IMG/VR virus record: IMGVR_UViG_3300035224_000007
Span: 1 to 30,485 of that record
DNA: 30,485 nt
From: a virus
Strand: one strand, 5' to 3'
The notes under the pieces are model-generated. The model searched no databases and had not been told where the DNA came from. It saw only the letters and a list, made by a program, of their open reading frames with translations. This document shows, piece by piece, positions 23,102 to 30,206 of the stretch. The first letter of the stretch is position 1; each line of letters opens with the position of its first letter. The position numbers and the translations under genes were made by a program.

Positions 23102-23461
23102 TTAATTTATTATTATTAATTTTCTATTATTATCTTCATACATCTTTAACAAATCTTCTGTTAAATTGTAAGAATATATTCCTGTTATATTAGGAAAAGT
23201 TTTATCCATACATCTTTGTCTTTCTGTACCTACTACTACTATACCTTCATAAGCATCTCTTTCATCTACTGATTTTTTTCTTAAAATATTATCAGGTTTA
23301 GCATAACTCTCTGTACCTTTTACACAATAAAGTTTAGCTTCAACTATTCTATCATCTAATTTAGATAGTCTTAGTTCTCTTTCTATTGCTTGTTTAACTA
23401 ACATAGCTTTATATTCTTCTGGAGTTAATGGTGTCGGTCTGTATAATTTATTTATAGCCAT
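23102..23461 (-). CDS. Unknown early protein, 119 aa
   Basis: A 119-residue protein (MAINKLYRPTPLTPEEYKAM) with a helical first half (LVKQAIERELRLSKLDDRIV), then GTESYAKPDNILRKKSVDER and a terminal beta-like KLIIIN. No membrane span, Cys cluster or catalytic motif is seen, and no family is recognised. It overlaps the membrane protein gene by 10 nt and is the second gene from the early promoter, so it is expected to be among the first proteins made, where host-takeover functions often lie. Confidence 0.7.
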   Translation of the reverse strand: MAINKLYRPTPLTPEEYKAMLVKQAIERELRLSKLDDRIVEAKLYCVKGTESYAKPDNILRKKSVDERDAYEGIVVVGTERQRCMDKTFPNITGIYSYNLTEDLLKMYEDNNRKLIIIN

Positions 23462-23670
23462 TCTACAATAATTTTAGTTCCTAATATTACTATTGCTAAA
23501 CCAAAAAAAGCAAAACCTAAAATCTCAAACCAAGTTTCTTTTTTAGAAGAAATTCTTGAAATCGCATAATCTCTATAATTTTTACGTTTTAAAAACATAC
23601 TAACTTCTTTTGCGTTTAAAATAAGTTCATCTCTTGTTTCTCTGTTAATTACTAAATACTGTGTTTTCAT
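23452..23670 (-). CDS. Small membrane protein, first early gene, 72 aa
   Basis: The soluble N-terminus (MKTQYLVINRETRDELILNA) is followed by a basic region (FLKRKNYRDYAISRISSKKE) and one hydrophobic helix at about residues 49-68 (EILGFAFFGLAIVILGTKII). The topology is probably N-in, C-terminal anchor. It is the first gene after the host-type promoter, with a short leader of about 26 nt. First-gene membrane proteins of phages often act on the host envelope or block superinfection; that is only a general expectation. The family is unknown. Confidence 0.75.
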   Translation of the reverse strand: MKTQYLVINRETRDELILNAKEVSMFLKRKNYRDYAISRISSKKETWFEILGFAFFGLAIVILGTKIIVEWL

Positions 23671-23696
23671 TGTTTTGTTATTAGTTTAATAAAGCA

Positions 23697-23727
23697 CAAA
23701 TATACTAATTAACTTTTATATTAACAA
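23697..23727 (-). promoter_or_regulatory. Host-type (Bacteroidota) early promoter TTG-N20-TATATTTG
   Basis: On the minus strand TTG at 23727-23725, a 20-nt spacer, and TATATTTG at 23704-23697 match the Bacteroidota sigma-70 consensus (-33 TTG, spacing about 19-21, -7 TAnnTTTG). The start codon of the first early gene is 26 nt downstream. It lies in the longest intergenic stretch of the early side and points into the early operon. Confidence 0.82.
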
Positions 23728-23744
23728 AGTAGTCAAATAAGTTA

Positions 23745-23763
23745 TTAACAATAAAGATGTTAA
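23745..23763. promoter_or_regulatory. Inverted repeat upstream of early promoter (possible operator/origin element)
   Basis: TTAACA (23745-23750), a 7-nt spacer and TGTTAA (23758-23763) form a perfect 6-bp inverted repeat, 18 nt upstream of the -33 element. The surrounding 23671-23792 gap is strongly AT-rich and otherwise holds only the promoter. It could be an operator for one of the phage HTH proteins or part of an origin, but such a short repeat can arise by chance in AT-rich DNA. Confidence 0.35.
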
Positions 23764-23792
23764 ATATATGTAAGTTGTTGATTTTTAGTAGA

Positions 23793-24878
23793 TTAGAAGT
23801 AGTGTACTAATCTTGCTATTTGTCCTGATTCTTTAGAATGTATAAAACCTTCTACTGCTTTTTGAACTCCACAGAAACCTTTTCTGCTATGCCAACTATC
23901 AGTTCCACTTGGAGAACGCATATATTCTACAGTAACACCTATAAAATCTTTTGCATCTCTCCACTTGTATTTAATTTTGTGATGTAAGTGATGTAAATAC
24001 CAATATCTATATTTAGTATCTGACCAATCATTTGGTCTTTCATTAGCCATAAGCATAGGAAGATTATCCATCTTAGCACCATCTCCGTGTTCTAATCCTA
24101 TTAAGTTTGATCCATACTTATAATACTTTCTATGTGCTACACTTATATCAAATGTAACATCTTCTGCTTTTCTAAACCAACTTTTAAGTGCGTGTGCTAA
24201 GTGAAATCCACTTTGATAATCGTGATTAGACATAGAGTGAACTACATCTACAGGTGCTACTTGTCTAAGCATCTCTACACATTTAACATATAAATCTAAA
24301 GCTAATTCAAAATGTTCCCACCACTTACCATTAACATCTTGTCTTGTACCTGCTGTTGTTTGATTGTATACATTATCTATATGTAAAATATCGTTCCCTA
24401 CACAAAATAAAACTCTATCTATACTAAACCCTTTAGACTTGCTTAAAAGACCTGTAACGCCCTCTAAAACCCTTTCACAAGCAATCTTACTATTATATTC
24501 ATCTCCAGTTTCTAAAGCTACTGCAAGTTTACCTATATGAATGTCGGCAGGATTTATAACTAAAAGATGTTCTCCCTTAGTTCTTTTAATTGTTGGATAT
24601 GTTGGTGCGTGATTATCTATTAAGTTTTTAATATCTTCAAGCAATTCGTTTTGCTCTACACCATAATTTTCTTTTGTAACTATTGAAAACCTAAGTTCTC
24701 CTGACATACTTTGCCAATGCTTAACACTAACAATATCTTTTTTATTAATACCTCTATCTTTTATATGTAGATCAAGAGCAGTATTACCATTTATGTTTTC
24801 TAAGTTTTGCCCTCTGAACTCATTGATTATCTCAACTTCTTCAGAGGACAGTCTTAGTCGTTTACTTTTTAAGGTCAA
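23793..24878 (-). CDS. Calcineurin-like metallophosphoesterase, 361 aa
   Basis: The core motifs are visible in order: ADIHIG with Asp112 and His114, VGNDILH with Asn162-Asp163, SNHD (Asn218, His219, Asp220), GLEHGD with His264, and the final HHLHH (296-300) that stands for GHxH. The family includes nucleases (Mre11/SbcD-like) and phosphatases; the substrate is unknown here. Residues 1-60 (ALDLHIKDRGINKKDIVSVK) look like a small HTH-type DNA-binding region, favouring a nucleic acid substrate. It is the last gene before the early promoter and directly follows the holin-like gene, an unusual place for a DNA metabolism enzyme. Confidence 0.85.
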   Translation of the reverse strand: MTLKSKRLRLSSEEVEIINEFRGQNLENINGNTALDLHIKDRGINKKDIVSVKHWQSMSGELRFSIVTKENYGVEQNELLEDIKNLIDNHAPTYPTIKRTKGEHLLVINPADIHIGKLAVALETGDEYNSKIACERVLEGVTGLLSKSKGFSIDRVLFCVGNDILHIDNVYNQTTAGTRQDVNGKWWEHFELALDLYVKCVEMLRQVAPVDVVHSMSNHDYQSGFHLAHALKSWFRKAEDVTFDISVAHRKYYKYGSNLIGLEHGDGAKMDNLPMLMANERPNDWSDTKYRYWYLHHLHHKIKYKWRDAKDFIGVTVEYMRSPSGTDSWHSRKGFCGVQKAVEGFIHSKESGQIARLVHYF

Positions 24879-25067
24879 TTATTTTACTTCTTTACCAAAA
24901 TCTTGTAATCCAGTAACACCTAGAAGTGCTAATATAGACCAAAACATTTCGCTAACGTGTACCTCATCAACACCTAAACTTCTAGCTATAAAAGGAACTA
25001 CTATTGCAGCTATAGTGTACCATACTTTTTTTGATTTTAACATTGTTAAGATTAAATAATTTTTCAT
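24879..25067 (-). CDS. Holin-like small membrane protein, 62 aa
   Basis: ATG 25067 gives MKNYLILTMLKSKKVWYTIA. A hydrophobic helix at about residues 16-28 (WYTIAAIVVPFIAR) and a second at about 40-53 (MFWSILALLGVTGL) suggest a two-pass holin. A GTG start at 25106 would add 13 residues but overlaps the preceding gene; ATG 25067 follows its stop directly. The position beside the DUF5675-type gene and other short membrane genes makes a lysis cassette. The stop touches the start of the phosphoesterase gene. Confidence 0.65.
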   Translation of the reverse strand: MKNYLILTMLKSKKVWYTIAAIVVPFIARSLGVDEVHVSEMFWSILALLGVTGLQDFGKEVK

Positions 25068-25068
25068 T

Positions 25069-25518
25069 TTATTTTTTATTAATTGATAATTTAATATTCT
25101 CGCCACCTAATTTAAGTATTTCACTTATTAATAAATCCATAGCATCTTTTGAATTACTAACAAAGTCTTGTTCATTATGAGTTCCCACTAGAATACAACC
25201 TAACGTATCTTTAGCAGTATTACCTCTATGAAACAGTATATAACTTCTATCAGGCACTTCTTGTACTAAAAGATGTAAATAATATCTTGTAGCACTCTCT
25301 CTAGCTAAACGTAACCTAACATCATAACTACCTGTTGGTATGCAACTTATGTTACGTTCATTGTTTATATATGGATTCTCTAAAGTATCACATACATATT
25401 CTTCATTAAGATATAACCTACCTATAGTAGATTTATCAGTACATATCTCTCTAACAAGTTTAAGATTAACCTTGTCCTCTTGATTGTTTTTTAAAAGCAT
25501 TTTGGGATTTGGAAGCAT
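25069..25518 (-). CDS. DUF5675-like protein (candidate endolysin), 149 aa
   Basis: The sequence shows the DUF5675 pattern: LYLNEEYVCDTLENPY, ISCIPTGSYDVRLRLARES, SYILFHRGNTAKDTLGCILV with His and Cys (FHRGN, LGC) in the position of the potential active site. DUF5675 proteins lie in phage lysis regions and are suspected to act on peptidoglycan, but this is not proven to my knowledge. The first 18 residues from ATG 25518 overlap the small basic gene in another frame, and an internal start (ATG 25500) is possible. It precedes the holin-like gene, strengthening the lysis assignment. No other endolysin is seen in the genome. Confidence 0.72.
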   Translation of the reverse strand: MLPNPKMLLKNNQEDKVNLKLVREICTDKSTIGRLYLNEEYVCDTLENPYINNERNISCIPTGSYDVRLRLARESATRYYLHLLVQEVPDRSYILFHRGNTAKDTLGCILVGTHNEQDFVSNSKDAMDLLISEILKLGGENIKLSINKK

Positions 25519-25588
25519 TTTTTGAGTGTACTCCTTTACGTTTAGTGCGTGTTTTTTTAACTACTGTGTAAATTTTATTTTTTGCCAT
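25466..25588 (-). CDS. Small basic protein, 40 aa, nested between lysis genes
   Basis: ATG 25588 to TAA 25466 gives a 40-residue protein, MAKNKIYTVVKKTRTKRKGV with an Asn/Ser/Lys tail ending in RGQG. I recall very similar short basic proteins (start 'MAK..iY.V.KkT+..+kGV', end 'GQG') in many flavobacterial phages and prophages in the same place, so I believe it is real. It overlaps the membrane gene before it by 14 nt and the DUF5675 gene after it by 53 nt in different frames. Function unknown; nucleic acid or cell wall binding would fit the charge. Confidence 0.68.
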   Translation of the reverse strand: MAKNKIYTVVKKTRTKRKGVHSKNASKSQNAFKKQSRGQG

Positions 25589-25754
25589 TCTTCTTTTTCT
25601 GATTATACCACTTGTCCAAAGTATATGCTATTGAAACCACTAACAAGATTATCTTTAAAGCTATCTCTAAGTTAGTGAAAGTTGTTACACTTAGGACTGT
25701 TCCGTTTACTGCTGCTACTTCTAGACTGTCCTGTATTGTTTTTTGTATTGGCAT
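25575..25754 (-). CDS. Small single-span membrane protein of the lysis cassette, 59 aa
   Basis: The frame from ATG 25754 encodes MPIQKTIQDSLEVAAVNGTV, then one hydrophobic helix at about residues 30-46 (IALKIILLVVSIAYTL) and a basic tail (DKWYNQKKKNGKK). Such small membrane proteins next to a lysin often serve as holin, antiholin or spanin partner. It overlaps the 47-residue frame before it and the basic gene after it. The pairing with a second membrane gene (24879-25067) gives a two-membrane-protein lysis set. Assignment to a specific lysis role is inference. Confidence 0.68.
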   Translation of the reverse strand: MPIQKTIQDSLEVAAVNGTVLSVTTFTNLEIALKIILLVVSIAYTLDKWYNQKKKNGKK

Positions 25755-25815
25755 TTTTCAAATATGATTTTAATTTTGTCTTATTAATTTCTTTTACTTT
25801 ATATCTTTTCTTCAT
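25672..25815 (-). CDS. Candidate small basic protein, 47 aa, overlapping membrane gene
   Basis: ATG 25815 overlaps the stop of the connector-like gene as TAATG and opens 47 codons: MKKRYKVKEINKTKLKSYLK followed by a Ser/Asn/Lys-rich tail. Its last two thirds overlap the 59-residue membrane gene in another frame. The coupled start and the lack of other use for 25755-25814 support it, but the low-complexity tail suggests the true functional part may be only the first 20-25 residues. No family recognised. Confidence 0.45.
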   Translation of the reverse strand: MKKRYKVKEINKTKLKSYLKNANTKNNTGQSRSSSSKRNSPKCNNFH

Positions 25816-26393
25816 TATGTTAGATCAGGAGTTAAAAAATCTCTTAGTGTTATCTTGTTTCCTTGTCCTTGTGGTCTGTCTAAATTCATTCCTTGATAGC
25901 TAAAACCATTTGAATCAGGAGATAAATCACTACCAGAATTTGTATTATATTCAGCAAACTGACTTATATTGTTTTTAATAAAATCAATCATTCTCTCTAT
26001 AAAATATTCTCCAGTATTTAAAATTTCACTTCGTAAGTGTTGTGCTTCAGCAGTAGTTAAAGCTACTCCAGTTTCAGATGTTTTAGAATAAATATTTCCT
26101 GCTTCTATTTTAAATCTTAAAAAAGGAAAAGCCATATATAAAGCCATATTAGGTAAGTAATCTCCTATGTAATCATTAAGTAATTCTTTATAGTATTCAT
26201 TACCTACATTATCTATTGTACCTGCTGTAATTAAATCTTTTAATTTTTGTGTAAGGTCTGTACCTAACTTAGTTTCACAGTAAAGTCTTTGGGCTTGGCG
26301 TACATAAGGTAGTAATAGTGAACTATCTACTGAACCATATATACTTGTACTGTCTACTAATTTCTGTTGTGATATAAATAAAACGTATGCCAT
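25815..26393 (-). CDS. Head-tail connector-like protein, 192 aa
   Basis: A helical 192-residue protein starting MAYVLFISQQKLVDSTSIYG. The passage LLPYVRQAQRLYCETKLGTD followed by NEYYKELLNDYIGDYLPNMA is the theme of the gp6-like connector group as found in Bacteroidota phages (DUF6712 in my memory): helices that line the neck. It follows the portal by 1 nt, which is where connector proteins are usually encoded. The C-terminus is extended and polar. Function is supported by position and pattern, not by search. Confidence 0.65.
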   Translation of the reverse strand: MAYVLFISQQKLVDSTSIYGSVDSSLLLPYVRQAQRLYCETKLGTDLTQKLKDLITAGTIDNVGNEYYKELLNDYIGDYLPNMALYMAFPFLRFKIEAGNIYSKTSETGVALTTAEAQHLRSEILNTGEYFIERMIDFIKNNISQFAEYNTNSGSDLSPDSNGFSYQGMNLDRPQGQGNKITLRDFLTPDLT

Positions 26394-26394
26394 A

Positions 26395-28257
26395 TTATCT
26401 TGGTTTTAAAAATCCGTTATTTTTCATTCTTTTAGGTGCTATAGCTACTCTTTTGTCATTTTTCTTAGCAGTAAAGCCCTCTGATCTTGCTTTAGTATAT
26501 CCTACTAAGTCAGCATCTTTAATTTTTGTACTTACAGATATACCTAGTTCTGTTCTGTATATTTGTCTTAACCAAAAGTGATGACAATTACCACCTCCTT
26601 TAAATAAAAATATATCGTAAGTATCTGCACCATTAGCACCCCAACCTGCATTAACTTTTTTAGCAGACATTTTTTCTATATCTTCTTTACGATAAAGTTT
26701 TTTAGCTTCTACCATTTTTTTACAAAAATCTCTTTTCTTAGCTGACTTTCTAGTTAAGAAATTATCTTCAGCATATACATATCTTACTCTATAATAGTCG
26801 TAAGTCTTTTTAGATATACCATCTTGTTCAGATTTACTATCAGGTCTAGCAACTCCAGTAGTTGCAAACTCCATTTTTTCACTAGCTATCTTATTTAACT
26901 CATCTTCAAAGTCAAAGTCTGCGTGTTCTCCATCTACTACTTCTTCATCAATTAATTCCCAACCCTCAGGTATATCTTCAACAGTTTCTAAGAAAGCATC
27001 TAACTCTGTTCTCTCTCCCATTTTAGTAAACTCATCTTCTTCTACAACTTCTTCTTCAGTTAATGGTTTAAGCCCTAGTTCTGACCTTATCTCATCCTGT
27101 GTCATTACAGATTTAAGAGTTTCCATATCAAACTTAGATGTAATTGGTTTATTTTGTATAAAAGATATTGGTAAGTTCATACCATTAACCTCAAATATTT
27201 TTGATAAAGTTTTAAGTATGTGTTTTTGATAGGGAACTATTACAATATTTAAATATATTTCAAAAGCACTATTCATTTCATCTACATTAGAACCTAAACC
27301 AGTATCAGATTTAATTCCTAAAAGCATTGGGGATGTTACTCTGTGAGCAGTTAAAATATTTTGTATTAATGTTTCATTTAAATTTAAAAACTGCTTGTCG
27401 CTATCACTCATTCCTATTGCAGTTATCTCAGGAGTTCTTGTTTTGTCATCTGAAAAAGTTAAAACCATTTTTCCTGCGTTCTGACTACCTGAAAATTTAG
27501 CAGATAAATTTCTTTCTATTTGTATTCTTTCTTCCTGAGATGGAACTCCATTTGCAAACGAAATCATATGTGTACCACTAAATCCATTACTTATCACATT
27601 TAGCATATACTCTGAAACTTTACTATCAGTAAGAATCCAACAAGTTGCTGCCATATAGTCTGGTGTGTGGTAAACATCCATATTAGGACTATATAAGCCT
27701 GTATAAAGTATCTGACTAGGACTTGTTCTGTCTTTAGTATTAAATGCTGCTATCGGCATTGGTTTGTTAGTCCTTGTATTACTCCAGTCTGCACAAACAT
27801 AGTAGGTATCTATAACACCCATTTCATTTGGTTTACTTGCTCTAATTTTTTCTACTCCTATATGATAAAATTCAGATATTTCTGTTCGTGCCTTATTCCA
27901 AATAATGTGTAGTGCAAAAGCACCTTGTAACTTAAAGTCAAATGCAATCTTTTTTATTACTTCGTGTAGTGATTCTTTACCATTAGCTTGTGCAAAGAAT
28001 TTTTTAAGTTTAACATATTGTTCTAGGTTTTCACTTTCATCTACAATAATATCCTCCCCTGCAATCATCTCTGATGTTGTATTAACGATAGCAGAATGTG
28101 TTGAACTTGTATTATACAGGTCAATTAAAAAGTTAGGATAAAGATTTTTCCATTCTCCACTAGCATCTGAATATTCTATATACTCTCTACCTCGTACTTC
28201 TTGTACGACAGGACTTGTTTCGGATGATAAATCTACTGATAAAATTGTATCTTTCAT
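26395..28257 (-). CDS. Portal protein with extra C-terminal domain, 620 aa
   Basis: The N-terminal 400 residues read as a portal: NLYPNFLIDLYNTSSTHSAI, IVNTTSEMIAGEDIIVDE, FALHIIWNKARTEISEFYHI, FLNLNETLIQNILTAHRVTS, and a stem helix ending ITSKFDMETLKSVMTQDEIR. An acidic linker (about 395-450) leads to a C-terminal domain (503-620) with RDFCKKMVEAKKLYRKEDIE, GWGANGADTYDIFLFKGGGN and CHHFW (Cys558, His559-560). This looks like the Cys/His end of a MuF/gp7-like head morphogenesis domain fused to the portal; that identity is inference. It is encoded far from terminase, between adhesion genes and connector. Confidence 0.8.
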   Translation of the reverse strand: MKDTILSVDLSSETSPVVQEVRGREYIEYSDASGEWKNLYPNFLIDLYNTSSTHSAIVNTTSEMIAGEDIIVDESENLEQYVKLKKFFAQANGKESLHEVIKKIAFDFKLQGAFALHIIWNKARTEISEFYHIGVEKIRASKPNEMGVIDTYYVCADWSNTRTNKPMPIAAFNTKDRTSPSQILYTGLYSPNMDVYHTPDYMAATCWILTDSKVSEYMLNVISNGFSGTHMISFANGVPSQEERIQIERNLSAKFSGSQNAGKMVLTFSDDKTRTPEITAIGMSDSDKQFLNLNETLIQNILTAHRVTSPMLLGIKSDTGLGSNVDEMNSAFEIYLNIVIVPYQKHILKTLSKIFEVNGMNLPISFIQNKPITSKFDMETLKSVMTQDEIRSELGLKPLTEEEVVEEDEFTKMGERTELDAFLETVEDIPEGWELIDEEVVDGEHADFDFEDELNKIASEKMEFATTGVARPDSKSEQDGISKKTYDYYRVRYVYAEDNFLTRKSAKKRDFCKKMVEAKKLYRKEDIEKMSAKKVNAGWGANGADTYDIFLFKGGGNCHHFWLRQIYRTELGISVSTKIKDADLVGYTKARSEGFTAKKNDKRVAIAPKRMKNNGFLKPR

Positions 28258-28267
28258 TTTATTTGTT

Positions 28268-28627
28268 TTATATTTCTTCTAGTTCTTCAGGATCAATGTC
28301 AGTACCTTCAGCATTTTTTGCATATCCTAAGAACGAATGTACACAATCTACAGGAAATATCTCATTAGTTCCAAAGTCATATTCTTCTGTAGTCATTAAG
28401 TCATAGAATACTCCACTATAATAAACAGGAGGAGTTAATTCGTGTCCTTCATCATCATAAGTTGCAGGTATCTCTACTATCTGTCCTATATAGACTATTG
28501 CCTGTGTACCATTAGTATAGACTTCTTGAGTAACACCTTCTTCAGTTACTACTTCATAAGTACCTTTAACAAGTAAGTCAGCATCTCCTTCTGCTTTAGT
28601 GTCGTATTGTAATTTATATATATTCAT
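28268..28627 (-). CDS. Unknown virion-region protein, 119 aa
   Basis: An acidic 119-residue protein (MNIYKLQYDTKAEGDADLLV) with beta-rich text (GTYEVVTEEGVTQEVYTNGT, QAIVYIGQIVEIPATYDDEG) and an acidic end (DPEELEEI). It lies between the LamG-like gene and the portal gene. I recall similar short acidic proteins in Bacteroidota phages near the portal, of unknown role. A small virion or assembly protein is likely. It starts 1 nt after the preceding stop and ends 10 nt before the portal start. Confidence 0.72.
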   Translation of the reverse strand: MNIYKLQYDTKAEGDADLLVKGTYEVVTEEGVTQEVYTNGTQAIVYIGQIVEIPATYDDEGHELTPPVYYSGVFYDLMTTEEYDFGTNEIFPVDCVHSFLGYAKNAEGTDIDPEELEEI

Positions 28628-28628
28628 T

Positions 28629-30206
28629 TTATATTGTTGTTAATGTTGCTAATTCAGTATCTGTTAATGCTGTTTTATATACTTGTAGTTGTTTTACTTT
28701 TCCTTCAAAGAAATATGTTGAAGCAGAATCAAAATTAACATTTGTTAAAACACCACTTGAAAAAGTTGTACCGTGTGTAACTGTTCCACGCAAAAATCCA
28801 TTTATCCAAAATGTAAAAACACCTAAAGATGTCCACATTATAGCAATTTTATTACTACTAACTATTGGTGTTGTATAATTTAATGTAGCACCTATTGAAA
28901 CATTTGAAACTTTAGACCTTGCTTTTATAATTCCTGTTTCTAATTGTATGGAAATAACATTAGCGGATGCAGCATCTCTTAATTGTATTTGACCATTCCC
29001 CCCTGATTCACTCAAAGCAGCCATCTCTACAAATAAAACCCCTTCCTCACTATTTATCAAATTACTAATACCTGTCTTTTCGTATTGGTCTTTTACTCTT
29101 GTAACTGTAAGACCACTTGTAGGTATGTAAGATGTAGCGTAAGAGCCTTGTTCTGCTTGAAATCCGTAAACTAATATATCAGCAGTATTAACAGTAGAAA
29201 CACCACCATTTAAGCATAAACCTGCCCAAGAGTTACTAAACCCATTTCTACTAAAAGTAAATCTTTTCCAATCTGCAGTAACAGTTGTTTCGTTAGTGTC
29301 TGATGTGCTATGCCATAATATTTTTTGGTCTGTACCATCAGTAGATTTCATATATACAGATAAGAACCAATCAGTTTGGGTAGAAATACTTTGTCTAATT
29401 ACAGTTCTACTTGGAGAACTTCCACCTAAATTAAATTGTATTCTTTGTGCGTTTTGCGTACCATCAGGACTTATAGCATAATTATCAGTTACAATAGGTG
29501 TTATTGCAGTTCCTGTTGTTACTTGCGACCAACCTGTTGAACCAAATGTTTCAGAATTAGTAATATCATTAGTCCTCTCAGGCTCTACTAATAATGAAGA
29601 AGCAGTACCATCATAATCTACTCTTGCAAGATTGTTTTTAGTTGATTCTTTTACTGATACGTTTGAAACACCAAAAGAACCATTATTTGTATCAGCTTGA
29701 ATACCTATTAATGTAGCTGATATTCCTGAAGTAATATATACCGTATGAGTGCCTTGTGCATAAACCACCCAAGTACCTTGAAATCTTGCACCTGCTTCAT
29801 TTACAAATCTTAACTTTGCATCAGAATTTAAAGTAAAAGTAAAAATAAAAGTTTGACCTACTTGTATATTAACTGCATTGAGATTGTTTAAGTATGGCTC
29901 TCCTACACCACCATAAGTAGCAATATTATTAGCAATAGTCCAACTTGCACCTGTAGACCAATATGTACCTGTTGTGCTTTCTGCTTGTGTTCCTGTTAAA
30001 GCAAAATCTCCATCAGTAATTAACTCACTACCCAACAACTCAACAGTTTCAATCAAGCCACTAGAATTAACCCTAGTACCTGCTGATGCTCTTGTCATTG
30101 TTATAGGCTGAGGTAAAAATCTTGTACCCGCTGTACTATAGCCTAAAAGATTATCTTCTTTTATTGCCCAATTACTATTACCTATTTGTAAACTTGGATT
30201 CGCCAT
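28629..30206 (-). CDS. LamG-like adhesion protein, paralogue, 525 aa
   Basis: The C-terminal 60% parallels the upstream wrapped gene step by step: IGSEL/LGSELITDGDF, ISNVSVKE/VSNVSVKE, EPQRTN/EPERTN, PTSYIPTSG in both, LINSEEGVLFVEM in both, and LKQLQVYDTALTD/VKQLQVYKTALTD. It therefore has a carbohydrate-binding-like module (about residues 60-170), a second jelly roll (about 200-360) and a concanavalin/LamG-like domain (about 370-525). The first 40 residues differ, so the two may attach to different sites. The ATG overlaps the preceding stop (TAATG). A role in binding host-surface glycans is inferred from the domains. Confidence 0.85.
   Translation of the reverse strand: MANPSLQIGNSNWAIKEDNLLGYSTAGTRFLPQPITMTRASAGTRVNSSGLIETVELLGSELITDGDFALTGTQAESTTGTYWSTGASWTIANNIATYGGVGEPYLNNLNAVNIQVGQTFIFTFTLNSDAKLRFVNEAGARFQGTWVVYAQGTHTVYITSGISATLIGIQADTNNGSFGVSNVSVKESTKNNLARVDYDGTASSLLVEPERTNDITNSETFGSTGWSQVTTGTAITPIVTDNYAISPDGTQNAQRIQFNLGGSSPSRTVIRQSISTQTDWFLSVYMKSTDGTDQKILWHSTSDTNETTVTADWKRFTFSRNGFSNSWAGLCLNGGVSTVNTADILVYGFQAEQGSYATSYIPTSGLTVTRVKDQYEKTGISNLINSEEGVLFVEMAALSESGGNGQIQLRDAASANVISIQLETGIIKARSKVSNVSIGATLNYTTPIVSSNKIAIMWTSLGVFTFWINGFLRGTVTHGTTFSSGVLTNVNFDSASTYFFEGKVKQLQVYKTALTDTELATLTTI

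Noticed and set aside
25068-25106. GTG start for a 75-residue holin-like protein
   Set aside because: The added 13 residues overlap the end of the preceding gene, and ATG 25067 lies directly after that gene's stop.
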